Assembly (NCBI RefSeq): GCF_902498785.1 | Contig: NZ_LR701493.1 | Coordinates: 992,724-1,056,723 of the forward strand | Length of the DNA: 64,000 bases | Direction: 5' to 3' | Source of the DNA: Sphingomonas sp. EC-HK361 | GTDB taxonomy: Bacteria > Pseudomonadota > Alphaproteobacteria > Sphingomonadales > Sphingomonadaceae | Shown: piece after piece, positions 45,263-54,890 of the stretch | Layout of the letters: each line of letters begins with the position of its first letter | How positions within the stretch are numbered: the stretch's first letter is position 1 | Position numbers and translations under genes: made by a program | The notes under the pieces: generated by a model | Seen by the model: only the letters and a program-made list of their open reading frames with translations | What the model was told of the DNA's origin: nothing | Database searches by the model: none

Positions 45263-45298
45263 GACGTGGATGTTGCCGGGATCGCGCCGAAGGGCAAC

Positions 45299-46642
45299 CT
45301 ATTGCGCGCGCGGCAACACGATCTGCGCCTCAAGCCCGCCCTCGGCGCGGTTGGCGAGCGTGATGTCGCCGCCCGCTTCCCGCACGATCGCGCGGGCCAG
45401 CGCGAGCCCCAGCCCGATCCCGCCCGTCTCGCGATTGCGCGAGGTTTCTAGGCGGATGAACGGGTCGAACACATCCTCCAACCGATCGGCCGGGATACCG
45501 GGTCCGGAATCGGTCACGCAGATGACCACACGAGCCGCCTCGGCACGGATCGCGACTTCGGCCGAACCCGCATATTTTATCGCGTTCTCGATGAGGTTGC
45601 GGACCGCCCGGCGGACGAGCGTTGGCCGCAGCCGCATCAACACGCGTGGTGTCTCGGTGAAGGCGACATCGGCGTCGAGATCGCGGAAATCCTCGACCAC
45701 CGCTTCGACCAGCGCGGAGAGATCGACCTGGGTCACCGCTTCGCTGGATCGGCCGAGCCGCGCGAGCGACAGGATGTCGTCGAGCGTGCGGTTCATCTCG
45801 TCGATCGTGCCGGCCATGCGTGTGCGATCATCCTCGTCCTCCACCGATTCGATGCGGACGCGCAGCGCGGCGAGCGGCGTGCGCAGATCGTGCCCGATCG
45901 CGCCGAGCATCCGGTCCTTCTCGTCGAGCATCGCCACCACGCGCAATTGCAGCGCATTGAATGCGTCGATGAGGACGCGGACGTCGTGCGGACCTTCGGC
46001 CTCCACCGGCGCCGTTTCAGCGCGTGGGTCGAACGCTGTCGCGGCCGCCGTAAGCGAGCGGAGCGGGCGCGAGATGCGGCGCGTGATCCAAAGAACCGGC
46101 AGAAGGATCATCGCGTAGATCAACAAGGTCTGGAACAGCAGCCGCCCGACGATCGGCACGCCGTTGCGCGGCCACGGCGTCGCGACGACGAGCCAGCCCT
46201 TGCCCGGCTGTTCTACCGCGATCAGCAATTCCAGCGCGCCGGGGCGCGGCTCGAACCGGCGGCGAAAGGCGCGCGGCAGATCGGACCGGTCGCCGAGCGC
46301 GTGCAGCCCGGTCACGATCCGGCCCGCCTTGAAGCCGGCGTCATCCAACGCATCGCGCAGACCGGCCTCGACTTCCGGACTGCGCGGGAGGTTCGAGGCA
46401 ATTGGATTGGTCGTCATCCGTCGGACCCGCCCGCGGTCGGCCCTCAGCGCGCGCCCGGTCGAAATTTCGCGCTCGACACCATCGACGATGCGGGTGGCGG
46501 CCGGGTTGACCGCACTCGCCAGCCGAAAGGCGGTGCGTTCGCGCAGCAGCAGCCCCAGGTTGATCGCCTGCGCGACGAACAAAGCCATCGCGACAAGTAG
46601 CGCCATCTGGCCCGCAAGGCTGCGCGGCCACGGAAATCTCAC
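45299..46642 (-). CDS. Sensor histidine kinase (EnvZ/HAMP type)
   Basis: Membrane histidine kinase of 447 residues. A first helix (about 10-32) and a second (about 165-188) flank a periplasmic sensor of roughly 130 residues, then HAMP, the phosphorylation site GHDLRTPLAALRVR, N-box NLIENAIKYA and G-box DSGPGIPADRLEDVFDPF with GGIGLGLALAR. GTG start overlaps the response regulator stop (GTGA). The signal is unknown. Confidence 0.93.
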   Translation of the reverse strand: MRFPWPRSLAGQMALLVAMALFVAQAINLGLLLRERTAFRLASAVNPAATRIVDGVEREISTGRALRADRGRVRRMTTNPIASNLPRSPEVEAGLRDALDDAGFKAGRIVTGLHALGDRSDLPRAFRRRFEPRPGALELLIAVEQPGKGWLVVATPWPRNGVPIVGRLLFQTLLIYAMILLPVLWITRRISRPLRSLTAAATAFDPRAETAPVEAEGPHDVRVLIDAFNALQLRVVAMLDEKDRMLGAIGHDLRTPLAALRVRIESVEDEDDRTRMAGTIDEMNRTLDDILSLARLGRSSEAVTQVDLSALVEAVVEDFRDLDADVAFTETPRVLMRLRPTLVRRAVRNLIENAIKYAGSAEVAIRAEAARVVICVTDSGPGIPADRLEDVFDPFIRLETSRNRETGGIGLGLALARAIVREAGGDITLANRAEGGLEAQIVLPRAQ

Positions 46643-47376
46643 AGGCGGGTCACCTCCGCCGCCAGCGTGTAGCCGCCGCCCCAGACGGTCTTCACCAGCT
46701 CCGGGTTCTTGGCGTCCGCCTCGATCTTGCGGCGCAGGCGGCTGACCTGATTGTCGATCGCGCGGTCGAAGGCGGCTGCCTCACGGCCCTGCGTCAGATC
46801 GAGCAGCTGATCGCGGGTCAGCACCTGACGCGGGCGGGTGACGAGCGCGAAGAGGAGGTTGTACTCGCCCGTCGACAGCGGCACCGACACGCCTTCGCGA
46901 TCGACAAGCGTGCGCTCGCCCGTTTTCAGCACCCAGCCGGCGAAGGCGTAGCTGCCGCTTTCGGGGGCGTGCTGCCGCGTGCCGCCGGCCTGCATGCGGC
47001 GCAGCACCACCTTGATCCGCGCGGCGAGCTCGCGCGGCGAGAAGGGCTTCACGACATAGTCATCGGCGCCCATTTCGAGCCCTACGATCCGGTCGGTCTC
47101 CTCGCTGCGCGCGGTCAGCAGGATCACCGGCGTTTCGCTCGTCTCGCGGATGTGGCGGCAGAGCGACAGCCCGTCCTCGCCCGGCATCATGATATCGAGG
47201 ATGACGAGATCGATCGCATAGGCCGACAGCCGCGTCCGCGCCGCCTCCGCATCGCCGACTTGCGTCACCCTGAAACCCTGTTTGGTGAGGTATTGCGCGA
47301 GCGGCTCGCGGATCGAGCGCTCGTCATCGACGAGCAGCAGGTGCGGTGTGTCTCCCATGTCGTCGGGGATAGGCAT
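46639..47376 (-). CDS. OmpR family response regulator
   Basis: DNA-binding regulator of 245 residues. Receiver domain: acidic pair in LLVDDERSI, phospho-acceptor Asp61 (LVILDIMMPGEDG), Lys in DDYVVKPFSP. C-terminal OmpR winged helix: STGEYNLLFALVTRPRQVLTRDQLLDL and DNQVSRLRRKIE. The Met at 47376 is chosen; Met at 47358 is an alternative. Co-transcribed with its kinase. Confidence 0.95.
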   Translation of the reverse strand: MPIPDDMGDTPHLLLVDDERSIREPLAQYLTKQGFRVTQVGDAEAARTRLSAYAIDLVILDIMMPGEDGLSLCRHIRETSETPVILLTARSEETDRIVGLEMGADDYVVKPFSPRELAARIKVVLRRMQAGGTRQHAPESGSYAFAGWVLKTGERTLVDREGVSVPLSTGEYNLLFALVTRPRQVLTRDQLLDLTQGREAAAFDRAIDNQVSRLRRKIEADAKNPELVKTVWGGGYTLAAEVTRL

Positions 47377-47410
47377 GATCGGTATCTCGCGCAAAGGGGT
47401 GCTGGCGCGC

Positions 47411-47447
47411 AAAAGGGCCGGGCGGGCGAGGAGGACACCCGCCCGGC
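47411..47447 (-). terminator. Rho-independent terminator after the EF-hand gene
   Basis: On the minus strand a perfect 11-bp stem, GGCCGGGCGGG / CCCGCCCGGCC with an 11-nt loop, is followed by CTTTTG. It sits 14 bp after the EF-hand stop codon and would separate that gene from the response regulator downstream. Confidence 0.65.
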
Positions 47448-47460
47448 CGCCCGACGACCG

Positions 47461-47799
47461 TTACTCGCCGTCGGGGCTACCAGCGGGCGGGGGTGTGTCG
47501 CCGCCGCGGCGGCCATAGGGGCCGCCGATGCCGCGCATCTGGCGCAGATCACGCATCGCCTTCATCTCGGCCGCATCGATCTTGCCGTCATGGTTGGTGT
47601 CCATGCGATCGAAGCGTTTCCCTGCGGCGTCGAGCGCCTCCTGGCGGGTGATGACGCCATCACGGTTGGCGTCCTGCCCCATGCCGCGATGCTTCATCGC
47701 GGGCGGCGGCGTGGCGGGGGCTGTCGGGGTGGTCTGTGCGGCAGCGATACCGGCAAGGCCGGTCGCGGCGAGAGCGGAGAGAATCAGCAGTTTCTTCAT
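47461..47799 (-). CDS. Exported EF-hand protein
   Basis: 112-residue precursor with a signal peptide (MKKLLILSALAATGLAGIAAA, before QTT). It contains two EF-hand loops, DANRDGVITRQE and DTNHDGKIDAAE, separated by about 12 residues, and a Gly/Arg/Pro-rich tail. Probably a periplasmic Ca2+-binding protein. The Met at 47799 is set by the signal peptide. Its location upstream of the two-component genes may be chance. Confidence 0.85.
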   Translation of the reverse strand: MKKLLILSALAATGLAGIAAAQTTPTAPATPPPAMKHRGMGQDANRDGVITRQEALDAAGKRFDRMDTNHDGKIDAAEMKAMRDLRQMRGIGGPYGRRGGDTPPPAGSPDGE

Positions 47800-47926
47800 C
47801 GGGTAAGGCTCCACGGAGCGGCGGAACCGTCCGCCGACATGTGGCCTTATGCCGCCCGCCTGTCGCGCGGATGTGTCGGGTGGACGCGGGATTGTCGCAA
47901 TTTGTATCGTCAGGCGAATTATAATG

Positions 47927-48703
47927 TCAGGCGAAGAGCGCGACCGATTGCATCTGCTCGGCAACCATCTCGCCATCGGCATTCCAGACGCCCATGACCT
48001 GGCTGGAACTGCCCGCGCGCGCGTAGTCTGCGTTGGAGCGCAGCAGCCACCAGCCGTCGGACGATCGCGGTTCGGGGCCGAGTATATTGAGGATCCAGGT
48101 CAGCGAGCTCATCGGCACGTTGCGGCCGAGCAGGCGGAGCGCCGCCGGGGGAAGGCAATCCGCCATCGCGACGAGTTCCACCATCGGGTCAAGCCCGTCG
48201 CGTTCCTTAAGGCGGGTCCAGCGCAGCCATTCGGCGGGCTGGAGATCAGCGCCTTCACGGCGATCGACGAACTCGAAGTGCTGGGTGAACGCGACGCCCA
48301 CGCCGCTGAAGGTCCGGTCGCCAGGTTCGGGCCTGCGGAAATCGGGCAGCGTGGTGACCTGGTGATCGACCTCGCTGTCGATCCCTCGCATGAAGACGAA
48401 GGTCGCGCGCAGTCCTAGCCCTGCCTCGCTGACGACATCGGCCTGGATGAATGCGGCATTGCGCCCGCGGCGAAGCTTTTCGGTCTTGACCACGATCGGA
48501 CCGGCGAGCGGGCCGATGAACGAAACCTGTGCGGAGCGGAGCGCGGGGAGGTCAGGCTCGGACAGCATCGCGGCATGGAGCGCAATGGCTGAGGACAGCC
48601 CACCATAGGCCGTGCGTCCCTGTAGCCAGTCGTCGGGGATAGCGCCGTGCCAGCCGTCCTCGCGGCGGTCGAGGCCGTCGAGAATCGCCTTCAACGCGGT
48701 CAT
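47927..48703 (-). CDS. TesB-like acyl-CoA thioesterase
   Basis: Double hot-dog thioesterase of 258 residues. GRTAYGGLSSAIALHAAM is the N-terminal hot-dog helix, and the C-terminal half includes LRSNADYARAGSSSQVMGVWNADGEMVAEQMQ, the classic TesB-type ending with the catalytic Gln and Ser/Thr. It overlaps the acyl-CoA ligase by 4 bp, suggesting joint control of a CoA ester pool. Confidence 0.88.
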   Translation of the reverse strand: MTALKAILDGLDRREDGWHGAIPDDWLQGRTAYGGLSSAIALHAAMLSEPDLPALRSAQVSFIGPLAGPIVVKTEKLRRGRNAAFIQADVVSEAGLGLRATFVFMRGIDSEVDHQVTTLPDFRRPEPGDRTFSGVGVAFTQHFEFVDRREGADLQPAEWLRWTRLKERDGLDPMVELVAMADCLPPAALRLLGRNVPMSSLTWILNILGPEPRSSDGWWLLRSNADYARAGSSSQVMGVWNADGEMVAEQMQSVALFA

Positions 48704-50226
48704 GCAAACTCCCCCGCGGCGAGCCGGTCGCGCAACTCGCGTTTCAACACCTTCCCGATCGCGCTGCGTGGCAGTTCATCGGCGACATGAAGCGCCGATA
48801 GCCGCTGCGTCTTGCCGAGCTTCGCATTGGTGGCGGTGAGGATCGTTGCAGCATCTGACGCCCCCGCGCGCGACACATAGAAGGCGACCGGTGTCTCGCC
48901 CCAGGCTTCGCTCGGCACACCGATCACCGTGCAGTCGGCGACGTCGGGATGCTGTGCCAGCACCGCCTCGAGATCGGACGGATAGATATTGTAGCCGCCC
49001 GAGATGATGAGGTCCTTCTTGCGGTCCATGAGAATCAGGAAGCCGTCGGCGTCGAAGCGGCCGACATCGCCGTGGCGGATGAAGCGCTCGCCTTCGGGCG
49101 AATACCACTCCGCATCGCGCGTCGCGGCTTCGCGGCCGTGATAGGCGGTCATCATCGCTGGGGAGCGGCCGACGATCTCCCCCGTGTCACCGGGCGCGAC
49201 TTCGTTGCCGTCATCGTCAATGAGCCGGATTTCATGGCCGGGCAGCGGCTGGCCGACGGTGTGGAGCTTGTCCGGATGGGCGCTGGCATTAAGCGCGCAC
49301 GAAGCGCCGCCCTCGGTCATGCCGTAATATTCAACGAGTAGTCCGGGCCAGCGCGCCAGGACATCGGCTTTCAACTCGGCCTTGAATGGCGCCGAGGTGC
49401 AGGTCTTGAAGCGGAAGGCGGAAAGATCGAACGTATCGAAATCGGGAAGCGCCATGATCCGCTGGTATTGGACCGGGACCAGCATCGTGTGGGTCGCGCG
49501 ATACTGCTGCGCCAGTTCGAGATAATGGCGCGCATCGAACTTGGGCAGCAGCACGACCGTTCCGCCCCAGCCGAGCGTCGGCAGGAAGCTGACGAGCGTG
49601 GTGTTCGAATAAAGTGGGGTCGCGATGAGGGTGACGGCCGTGTCGAAGCCCGCCGCGGCGTTGCGCGACAGATGCTGCCAGCGCATCGCGTGGCTCTGGA
49701 CGATGCCCTTCGGCACGCCGGTCGTGCCCGAGGAATAGATGATGTTGAAGCCGTCGGTCGGGGCGATCTGGACGGGTAGTGGTTTCGCATCGTCGGTCGC
49801 CAGCCACTGCTCGAGCGCTTCGAGCATTACGACCCTGGCCGGTATCGTCTGCCCTTCGAGCGCCTCCGCATTCGCCGCATCTAGGAAGACGATCGGCGCC
49901 CCGCAATCCGCGATCATCGCGGCGATCTGTTCAGGCGTTGCGGAGGGTTGGATGGGAGCGGAGACGCAGCCGGCGCGGAGAGCGCCAAGATAGATGAGCG
50001 CTTGCGCCGTGCTGGGGTACGCGACGATTGCGACTGCCTGCCGAGCCGCGACCCCTTCGCGCTGGAGCGCGGCGGCGATGCGGTCCAGCGCGGTGTCGAG
50101 CGCCGCATAGCTTACCTCGCTTGCGCCATCGGTGATCGCCAGCTTGTCGGGACGGTCCGCCGCGTGTGCGCGGATGAGGTCGGATAGCGTCGCGAAGTCG
50201 GTCGCGAGGAGTTCGGCAGCGGTCAT
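48700..50226 (-). CDS. AMP-dependent acyl-CoA synthetase
   Basis: Class I adenylate-forming enzyme of 508 residues that would activate a carboxylic acid as its CoA ester. Motifs: IIYSSGTTGVPKGIVQSH, EYYGMTEGGASC, GDVGRFDADGFLILMDRKKD and RSAIGKVLKREL with the catalytic Lys. Substrate specificity is not readable; it resembles medium- or long-chain and aryl-acid ligases. Met at 50226 begins the conserved region. Divergent from the SDR gene. Confidence 0.92.
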   Translation of the reverse strand: MTAAELLATDFATLSDLIRAHAADRPDKLAITDGASEVSYAALDTALDRIAAALQREGVAARQAVAIVAYPSTAQALIYLGALRAGCVSAPIQPSATPEQIAAMIADCGAPIVFLDAANAEALEGQTIPARVVMLEALEQWLATDDAKPLPVQIAPTDGFNIIYSSGTTGVPKGIVQSHAMRWQHLSRNAAAGFDTAVTLIATPLYSNTTLVSFLPTLGWGGTVVLLPKFDARHYLELAQQYRATHTMLVPVQYQRIMALPDFDTFDLSAFRFKTCTSAPFKAELKADVLARWPGLLVEYYGMTEGGASCALNASAHPDKLHTVGQPLPGHEIRLIDDDGNEVAPGDTGEIVGRSPAMMTAYHGREAATRDAEWYSPEGERFIRHGDVGRFDADGFLILMDRKKDLIISGGYNIYPSDLEAVLAQHPDVADCTVIGVPSEAWGETPVAFYVSRAGASDAATILTATNAKLGKTQRLSALHVADELPRSAIGKVLKRELRDRLAAGEFA

Positions 50227-50296
50227 CGCGGCCACGGCTAGGCGAAGCGGGATGCGAATGCCATACGCGATCTTCGAAAAACGCATTGGAGGGCAT

Positions 50297-51082
50297 ATGG
50301 ACGGTTCGGTTGCGATCGTGACGGGCGGCGGCACCGGAATCGGTGCGGCGGCGGTCAGGCGGCTCGTCGCGCGCGGGGTGCGTTGTGTCATCAACTATGC
50401 ATCGAGCCGCGAGGATGCCGAGGCGCTGGCCGCCGAGGTCGGCAACGGATCAATCGCTGTTCAGGCCGATATTGCCGAAGACGCCGCCTGCCGCGCACTC
50501 GCCAAGGCAGCGACGGATGCGTTCGGACGGATCGATTTCCTGGTGAACAATGCAGGGCGGACAAAATTCGCCAATCACGAGGATCTGGACGCGCTGTCGG
50601 GTGAGGATTTCGTCGATATCTACCGGCTCAACACGGTCGCGGCCTTCCAGATGATCCGCGCCTGCGCGCCGGCGATGAAGGCGAGCCCGCACGGCGCGGT
50701 CGTCAATGTCGCGTCGGTCGCGGGAGTGTTCGGGATCGGGTCGTCGGTCGCTTATGCCGCGTCGAAGGGCGCGCTGATCACCATGTCGAAAAGCCTGGCG
50801 CGCGTGCTGGCGCCTGAAATCAGGGTGAATGCGGTGGCGCCGGGCTATGTCGGGACGGGCTGGTTCGAGAAGCGGCTGGGCGAGGCGGGCTTCGCGGCGC
50901 TGAACGACCGGATCGCGGGCGCGACGCCGCTGGCGATGGCGGCTGGGCCGGATGATATCGCGGGGCCGATCGTCATGCTGCTCGATCCGGCATCGAGGGT
51001 AATGACGGGAGAAGTGCTGCTGCTCGATGCAGGCGCGCATCTCGATATCGGTCTGTCACGGCGCCCCGGCCGGGAGATTTGA
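50297..51082 (+). CDS. SDR family oxidoreductase
   Basis: Classical short-chain dehydrogenase of 261 residues. NAD(P) motif TGGGTGIGAAAV, NNAGRTKF, catalytic Ser in NVASVAGVFG and YAASKGA (Tyr-x3-Lys). C-terminal VMTGEVLLLDAGAHLDIG is FabG-like. GGAGGGC precedes the ATG at 50297. Alcohol or 3-hydroxyacyl-CoA oxidation is plausible beside the ligase. Confidence 0.93.
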   Translation: MDGSVAIVTGGGTGIGAAAVRRLVARGVRCVINYASSREDAEALAAEVGNGSIAVQADIAEDAACRALAKAATDAFGRIDFLVNNAGRTKFANHEDLDALSGEDFVDIYRLNTVAAFQMIRACAPAMKASPHGAVVNVASVAGVFGIGSSVAYAASKGALITMSKSLARVLAPEIRVNAVAPGYVGTGWFEKRLGEAGFAALNDRIAGATPLAMAAGPDDIAGPIVMLLDPASRVMTGEVLLLDAGAHLDIGLSRRPGREI

Positions 51083-52294
51083 GGCATCGTCGACCGTGCT
51101 CACCTTGGGCACGAACGCGACGATGATGAGCGCGGCGAGCGCGATAAGCCCGCCCGCAACGAGGAATGCCGCGCCGTCGAACCCGCGCGCCGCGCCCCAG
51201 GCGAGCGATTGCGCGGCGATGAGCGGCCCGAAGATCTGCGCGACGCTGCCCATGCTGCCGATCCCGCCCTGCAGCGCCCCCTGCCGGGTCGCATCGACCA
51301 TGCGGGTGAGCAGGCCGTTCAGCGCCGGATACCCCATCTGACCGAGCGCACCGATAAGAAAGAAGGCGTAGACCTGCCAGCCGTGCGTCGTGAAGGCGTA
51401 GGCAAAGAGGCAGGCCGAGGCACTGACCGCCGCGACGATCGCGGTGCGACGCTCGCCCAGCCTGGCGACGACACGCCCGGTCACGCCCAACTGCACCACG
51501 ATCGTCACGAAGCCGACCCAGGCTAGGCTCCAGCCGATCGCCTTCGCGTCCCAGCCGAAGCGCAGCGTCGCCCAGAAGCTCCATACCGCAGGGTAGACGA
51601 TCCCGCCCAACTGCCAGAAGAACCAGGCGAGCAGCAGGGGGCCGGCGGCACCCGCCGCGAACAGCGGGCGGAACGCCCCGACGATATGGGCATCGCGCAA
51701 GCGGAAGGGGCGCCGGTTTTCCTCGGCGAGGGTCTCGGGAAGGAGGATCAGCATCGCGACCGCGTTGCCAGCAGCGAGAATGGCGGCCGCGACGAAAGGC
51801 GCGCGCGGACCGATCGTCGCGAGCACACCGCCAAGCGCGGGGCCGATGATGAATCCGATGCCGAACGCTGCGCTCATATAGCCGAAGGCGGCTGCGCGTT
51901 TTTCCGGCGGAGTCACGTCCGCAATGACGGCACCTGCCGGTCCGAACGTCGCGCCGGCGATGCCGGCAATGATCCGCCCCACGAACAACCATGCGAGCGT
52001 CGGGGCCGCGGCGGTCAGCGCGTAATCGATCGCGAATGCGGCCATCGATGCGATCAACACCGGCCGCCGCCCGAACCGGTCCCCCAGATTGCCGAGCACT
52101 GGCCCGGCAAAGAACTGCGCGATCGCGAAGACCGCGAGCAGCCATCCAGCGATTCGCGTCGCCGCCGACAGATCGACGTGGCCAAGTTGCGTGATGAGGG
52201 TCGGCAGCACCGGCATGATGATTCCGAAGCCGATGACGTCGATGGTGACCGCCGCGAGGACGACCGGCACCGCGTAGCGATGCGCCATCGTCAT
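51056..52294 (-). CDS. TCR/Tet family MFS efflux transporter
   Basis: Twelve-helix drug:H+ antiporter-like protein of 412 residues. ITIDVIGFGIIMPVLP-type helix 1 (here TIDVIGFGIIMPVLP), loop 2-3 GNLGDRFGRRPVLI (motif A) and helix 5 GFIIGPALGGVLA (motif C) place it with TetA/TCR transporters. Environmental members rarely confer tetracycline resistance, and no tetR sits beside it. Its 3' end overlaps the convergent SDR gene by 27 bp. Confidence 0.88.
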   Translation of the reverse strand: MTMAHRYAVPVVLAAVTIDVIGFGIIMPVLPTLITQLGHVDLSAATRIAGWLLAVFAIAQFFAGPVLGNLGDRFGRRPVLIASMAAFAIDYALTAAAPTLAWLFVGRIIAGIAGATFGPAGAVIADVTPPEKRAAAFGYMSAAFGIGFIIGPALGGVLATIGPRAPFVAAAILAAGNAVAMLILLPETLAEENRRPFRLRDAHIVGAFRPLFAAGAAGPLLLAWFFWQLGGIVYPAVWSFWATLRFGWDAKAIGWSLAWVGFVTIVVQLGVTGRVVARLGERRTAIVAAVSASACLFAYAFTTHGWQVYAFFLIGALGQMGYPALNGLLTRMVDATRQGALQGGIGSMGSVAQIFGPLIAAQSLAWGAARGFDGAAFLVAGGLIALAALIIVAFVPKVSTVDDASNLPAGAP

Positions 52295-52350
52295 GCTGGT
52301 GTGCCTTGCGGATATAACAACAAAATCGGTGTTCCACGGCAGGTCGGTCG

Positions 52351-52375
52351 GATCATGCGATCATTCTGCATGATC
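52351..52375. promoter_or_regulatory. Inverted repeat, possible operator
   Basis: GATCATGC (52351-52358) and GCATGATC (52368-52375) form an 8-bp inverted repeat with a 9-nt spacer that itself contains GATCAT. It lies in the 200-bp region between the divergent MFS and acyl-CoA dehydrogenase genes. A TTGACG (52383) follows. No regulator can be assigned. Confidence 0.35.
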
Positions 52376-52494
52376 TGAGCACTTGACGACAGGGAGATTG
52401 GCGCGCGCACGCGATCCCCTTTGCGTCCCACGCGCATTTGTGCGATGCCTTGACCATACCCGATATTCAGAATCGATTGAGAGAGGATCCGTCG

Positions 52495-53709
52495 ATGGCG
52501 ACCGCCGCCGAACTCGAACGCCCCGCCGCGACCGACGCTTTCCGGGAGGAAGCGCGCGCCTGGCTTGCGGCGAATTTCCCGCCGAGTCTGAAGCACGCCG
52601 ACAATGCGATGTCGGCGGTCGAGGGGCCGACCGAGGAAACGCCGGATCAGCGCAAATGGCGCGAGGCGATGGGCGCAAAGGGCTGGGGCGTGCCGACCTG
52701 GCCGAAGGAGTATGGCGGCGGCGGGCTCAGCCGCGCCGAGGCGCGGGTGCTGTCCGACGAGATGGCGCGGATCGGCGCGTGGAACCCGATCGGCGGGATG
52801 GGCGTGATGATGTTCGGGCCGACGCTGCTGGAATATGGCAGCGAGGCGCAGAAGCACGAACATATTCCCGCGATCGCAAAGGCTGAGGTGCGCTGGTGTC
52901 AGGGTTATTCGGAGCCGAGCGCCGGGTCCGACCTCGCCAACATTCAGACCTTCGCTGAGGACAAGGGCGATCATTATCTGGTGAATGGCCAGAAGACATG
53001 GACGTCCGGCGGGCAATGGGCGGACAAATGCTTCGCTCTCGTTCGCACCGACAAGACCCAGAAGCATGGCGGGATCAGCTTCCTGCTGATCGACATGACC
53101 GCACAAGGCGTGGAGACGAAGCCGATCAAGCTGATCTCCGGCGCGTCGCCCTTCTGCGAGACGTTCTTCACCAATGTGAAGGTGCCGAAGGAGAACCTCG
53201 TCGGGCGCGAGGGGCAGGGCTGGGAAATCGGCACGCGACTACTCCAGCATGAGCGCCAGAATCTGTCGGGCGGCGGCAGCATGGGCCGGATGATGGCGGG
53301 CAATCAGGTGAGCGATACCGCGAAGAAATATCGCGGCACCGACGATCAGGGGCGGCTGAACGACAGCGATCTGCGGATGCGGATCGTGCGGCATGAGATG
53401 GACGCGCGCGCTTTCGCGCTGACGCTGCGGCGTGCGGCGCTGGAGGCGAAATCGAACCAGGGGCCGTCGGCCGCGACCTCGATCATGAAGAATGTCGGCG
53501 CGCGGATCACGCAGGACCGCGCCGAACTGAACGTCGAGATCATGGGGATGCAGGGTCTCGGCTGGGAAGGCGAGGGGTTCAGCGAGGCGGAACTTCAGCA
53601 GACCCGCACGTGGCTGTGGGGCAAGGCGGTGTCGATCTATGGCGGATCGACCGAAATCCAGAACAACGTGATCGCAAAGCGCATCCTCGGGATGCTCGAT
53701 CACCAATAA
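52495..53709 (+). CDS. Acyl-CoA dehydrogenase (catalytic-type subunit)
   Basis: FAD enzyme of 404 residues for alpha,beta-dehydrogenation of an acyl-CoA. Signatures: WCQGYSEPSAGSDLAN (FAD and substrate site), NGQKTWTSGGQWAD and C-terminal YGGSTEIQNNVIAKRILGM. The second dehydrogenase 53 bp downstream lacks the last motif; such adjacent pairs form heterotetramers in sterol side-chain degradation. Met at 52495 gives the normal N-terminus. Confidence 0.92.
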   Translation: MATAAELERPAATDAFREEARAWLAANFPPSLKHADNAMSAVEGPTEETPDQRKWREAMGAKGWGVPTWPKEYGGGGLSRAEARVLSDEMARIGAWNPIGGMGVMMFGPTLLEYGSEAQKHEHIPAIAKAEVRWCQGYSEPSAGSDLANIQTFAEDKGDHYLVNGQKTWTSGGQWADKCFALVRTDKTQKHGGISFLLIDMTAQGVETKPIKLISGASPFCETFFTNVKVPKENLVGREGQGWEIGTRLLQHERQNLSGGGSMGRMMAGNQVSDTAKKYRGTDDQGRLNDSDLRMRIVRHEMDARAFALTLRRAALEAKSNQGPSAATSIMKNVGARITQDRAELNVEIMGMQGLGWEGEGFSEAELQQTRTWLWGKAVSIYGGSTEIQNNVIAKRILGMLDHQ

Positions 53710-53762
53710 CTGTCAGATATTGCGCCGGTGTTAGCCGGCGACGATTTTGAGAAGGGATCACC

Positions 53763-54830
53763 GTGGCAGTCCTCAACGAAGAACAGACGATGCTGCGCGA
53801 CATGGCGCGTGAGTGGGCCGACAATGAATCGCCCGTCACCGCATTCCGCCGGTTGCGCGATGCGAAGACCGAGGGCGGCTATGACCCGCAGGCCTGGGGT
53901 GCGATCGGGCAGATGGGCTGGGCGGGGATCGTCGTGCCCGAACAGCATGGCGGGTCGGCGTTCGGATATCTGTCGCTAGGCCTCGTCGTCGAGCAACTCG
54001 GGCGCAACCTCGCGGCGTCGCCACTTGCTTCCACTGCTGTCGCGGCGAGCGCGATCGTGATGGGCGGTGACGCCGCCGCGAAGGCGCAGTGGCTGCCGAA
54101 GATCGCATCGGGGGAGGTCGTCGCGACGCTTGCGGTCGACGAAGGGCCGCTCCACGATCCCCGGCGTATCGCGACGACGGTCAGCGACGGCCAGCTGACC
54201 GGCACCAAGGCATTCGTCGCCGAGGGCGATACCGCGCAGCTGTTCATCGTGGCGGCCGAGGACGGGCTCTACCTCGTCGGTGGCGAGGAAGGCGTCACGC
54301 GTTCGACCCGCAAGATGGCGGATTCACGCTCCCACGCCGAAATCCGCTTCACCGCAGCGCCGGCGACGCGGCTGGGCGGCTTGGAGCTGACCGCGGCCAT
54401 CTGCGATCGTGCTTCGGCGATCACGACCGCCGAGATGCTCGGCATGGCGGAACACGCGTTCGAGCAGATCAACGATTATCTCAAGCAGCGCGTCCAGTTC
54501 GGGCAGCCGCTATCGACCTTCCAGGCACTCCAGCACCGGATGGCGAAGATGTTCACAGAATTGCAGCTCATGCGATCGGTGGTGGAGGGCGCGCTGGAGG
54601 CGATCGACGCAGGGCGTTCCGATGTCGATCAGGCGGCGAGCCTCGCCAAGGCTGTGGCGGGTGAGACGCTTAAGCTCGTCAGCCGCGAGATGGTGCAGCT
54701 CTATGGCGGCGTCGGCATGACCGACGAATATGACCCGGGATTCTATATGAAACGCGCGGCGGTGCTGGAAGCAAGGTGGGGCAATGCTGCCTCGCACCGC
54801 GATCGATTTGCGGTGCTTAACGGCTATTGA
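53763..54830 (+). CDS. Acyl-CoA dehydrogenase (partner subunit)
   Basis: Shorter acyl-CoA dehydrogenase-fold protein, 355 residues. It keeps the N-terminal helical domain and the C-terminal helices (RVQFGQPLSTFQALQHRMAK, VQLYGGVGMTDEYDPGFYMKR) but the central GSDL-type site is degraded (VDEGPLHDPRR), as in the non-catalytic subunit of alpha2beta2 dehydrogenases. GTG start with AAGGGATCACC upstream. Likely complex with the preceding gene product (inference). Confidence 0.88.
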   Translation: MAVLNEEQTMLRDMAREWADNESPVTAFRRLRDAKTEGGYDPQAWGAIGQMGWAGIVVPEQHGGSAFGYLSLGLVVEQLGRNLAASPLASTAVAASAIVMGGDAAAKAQWLPKIASGEVVATLAVDEGPLHDPRRIATTVSDGQLTGTKAFVAEGDTAQLFIVAAEDGLYLVGGEEGVTRSTRKMADSRSHAEIRFTAAPATRLGGLELTAAICDRASAITTAEMLGMAEHAFEQINDYLKQRVQFGQPLSTFQALQHRMAKMFTELQLMRSVVEGALEAIDAGRSDVDQAASLAKAVAGETLKLVSREMVQLYGGVGMTDEYDPGFYMKRAAVLEARWGNAASHRDRFAVLNGY

Positions 54831-54890
54831 GCCAAGACATCCTTGAATGTTCGGCCGATCTTTTCGAACGGATAGGACTGTACGGCTGAC

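Noticed and set aside
51056-52294. Tetracycline resistance gene
   Set aside because: The protein falls in the TCR/Tet MFS group, but these motifs are shared by many chromosomal efflux pumps and there is no TetR(class A-like) neighbour, so resistance is not claimed.
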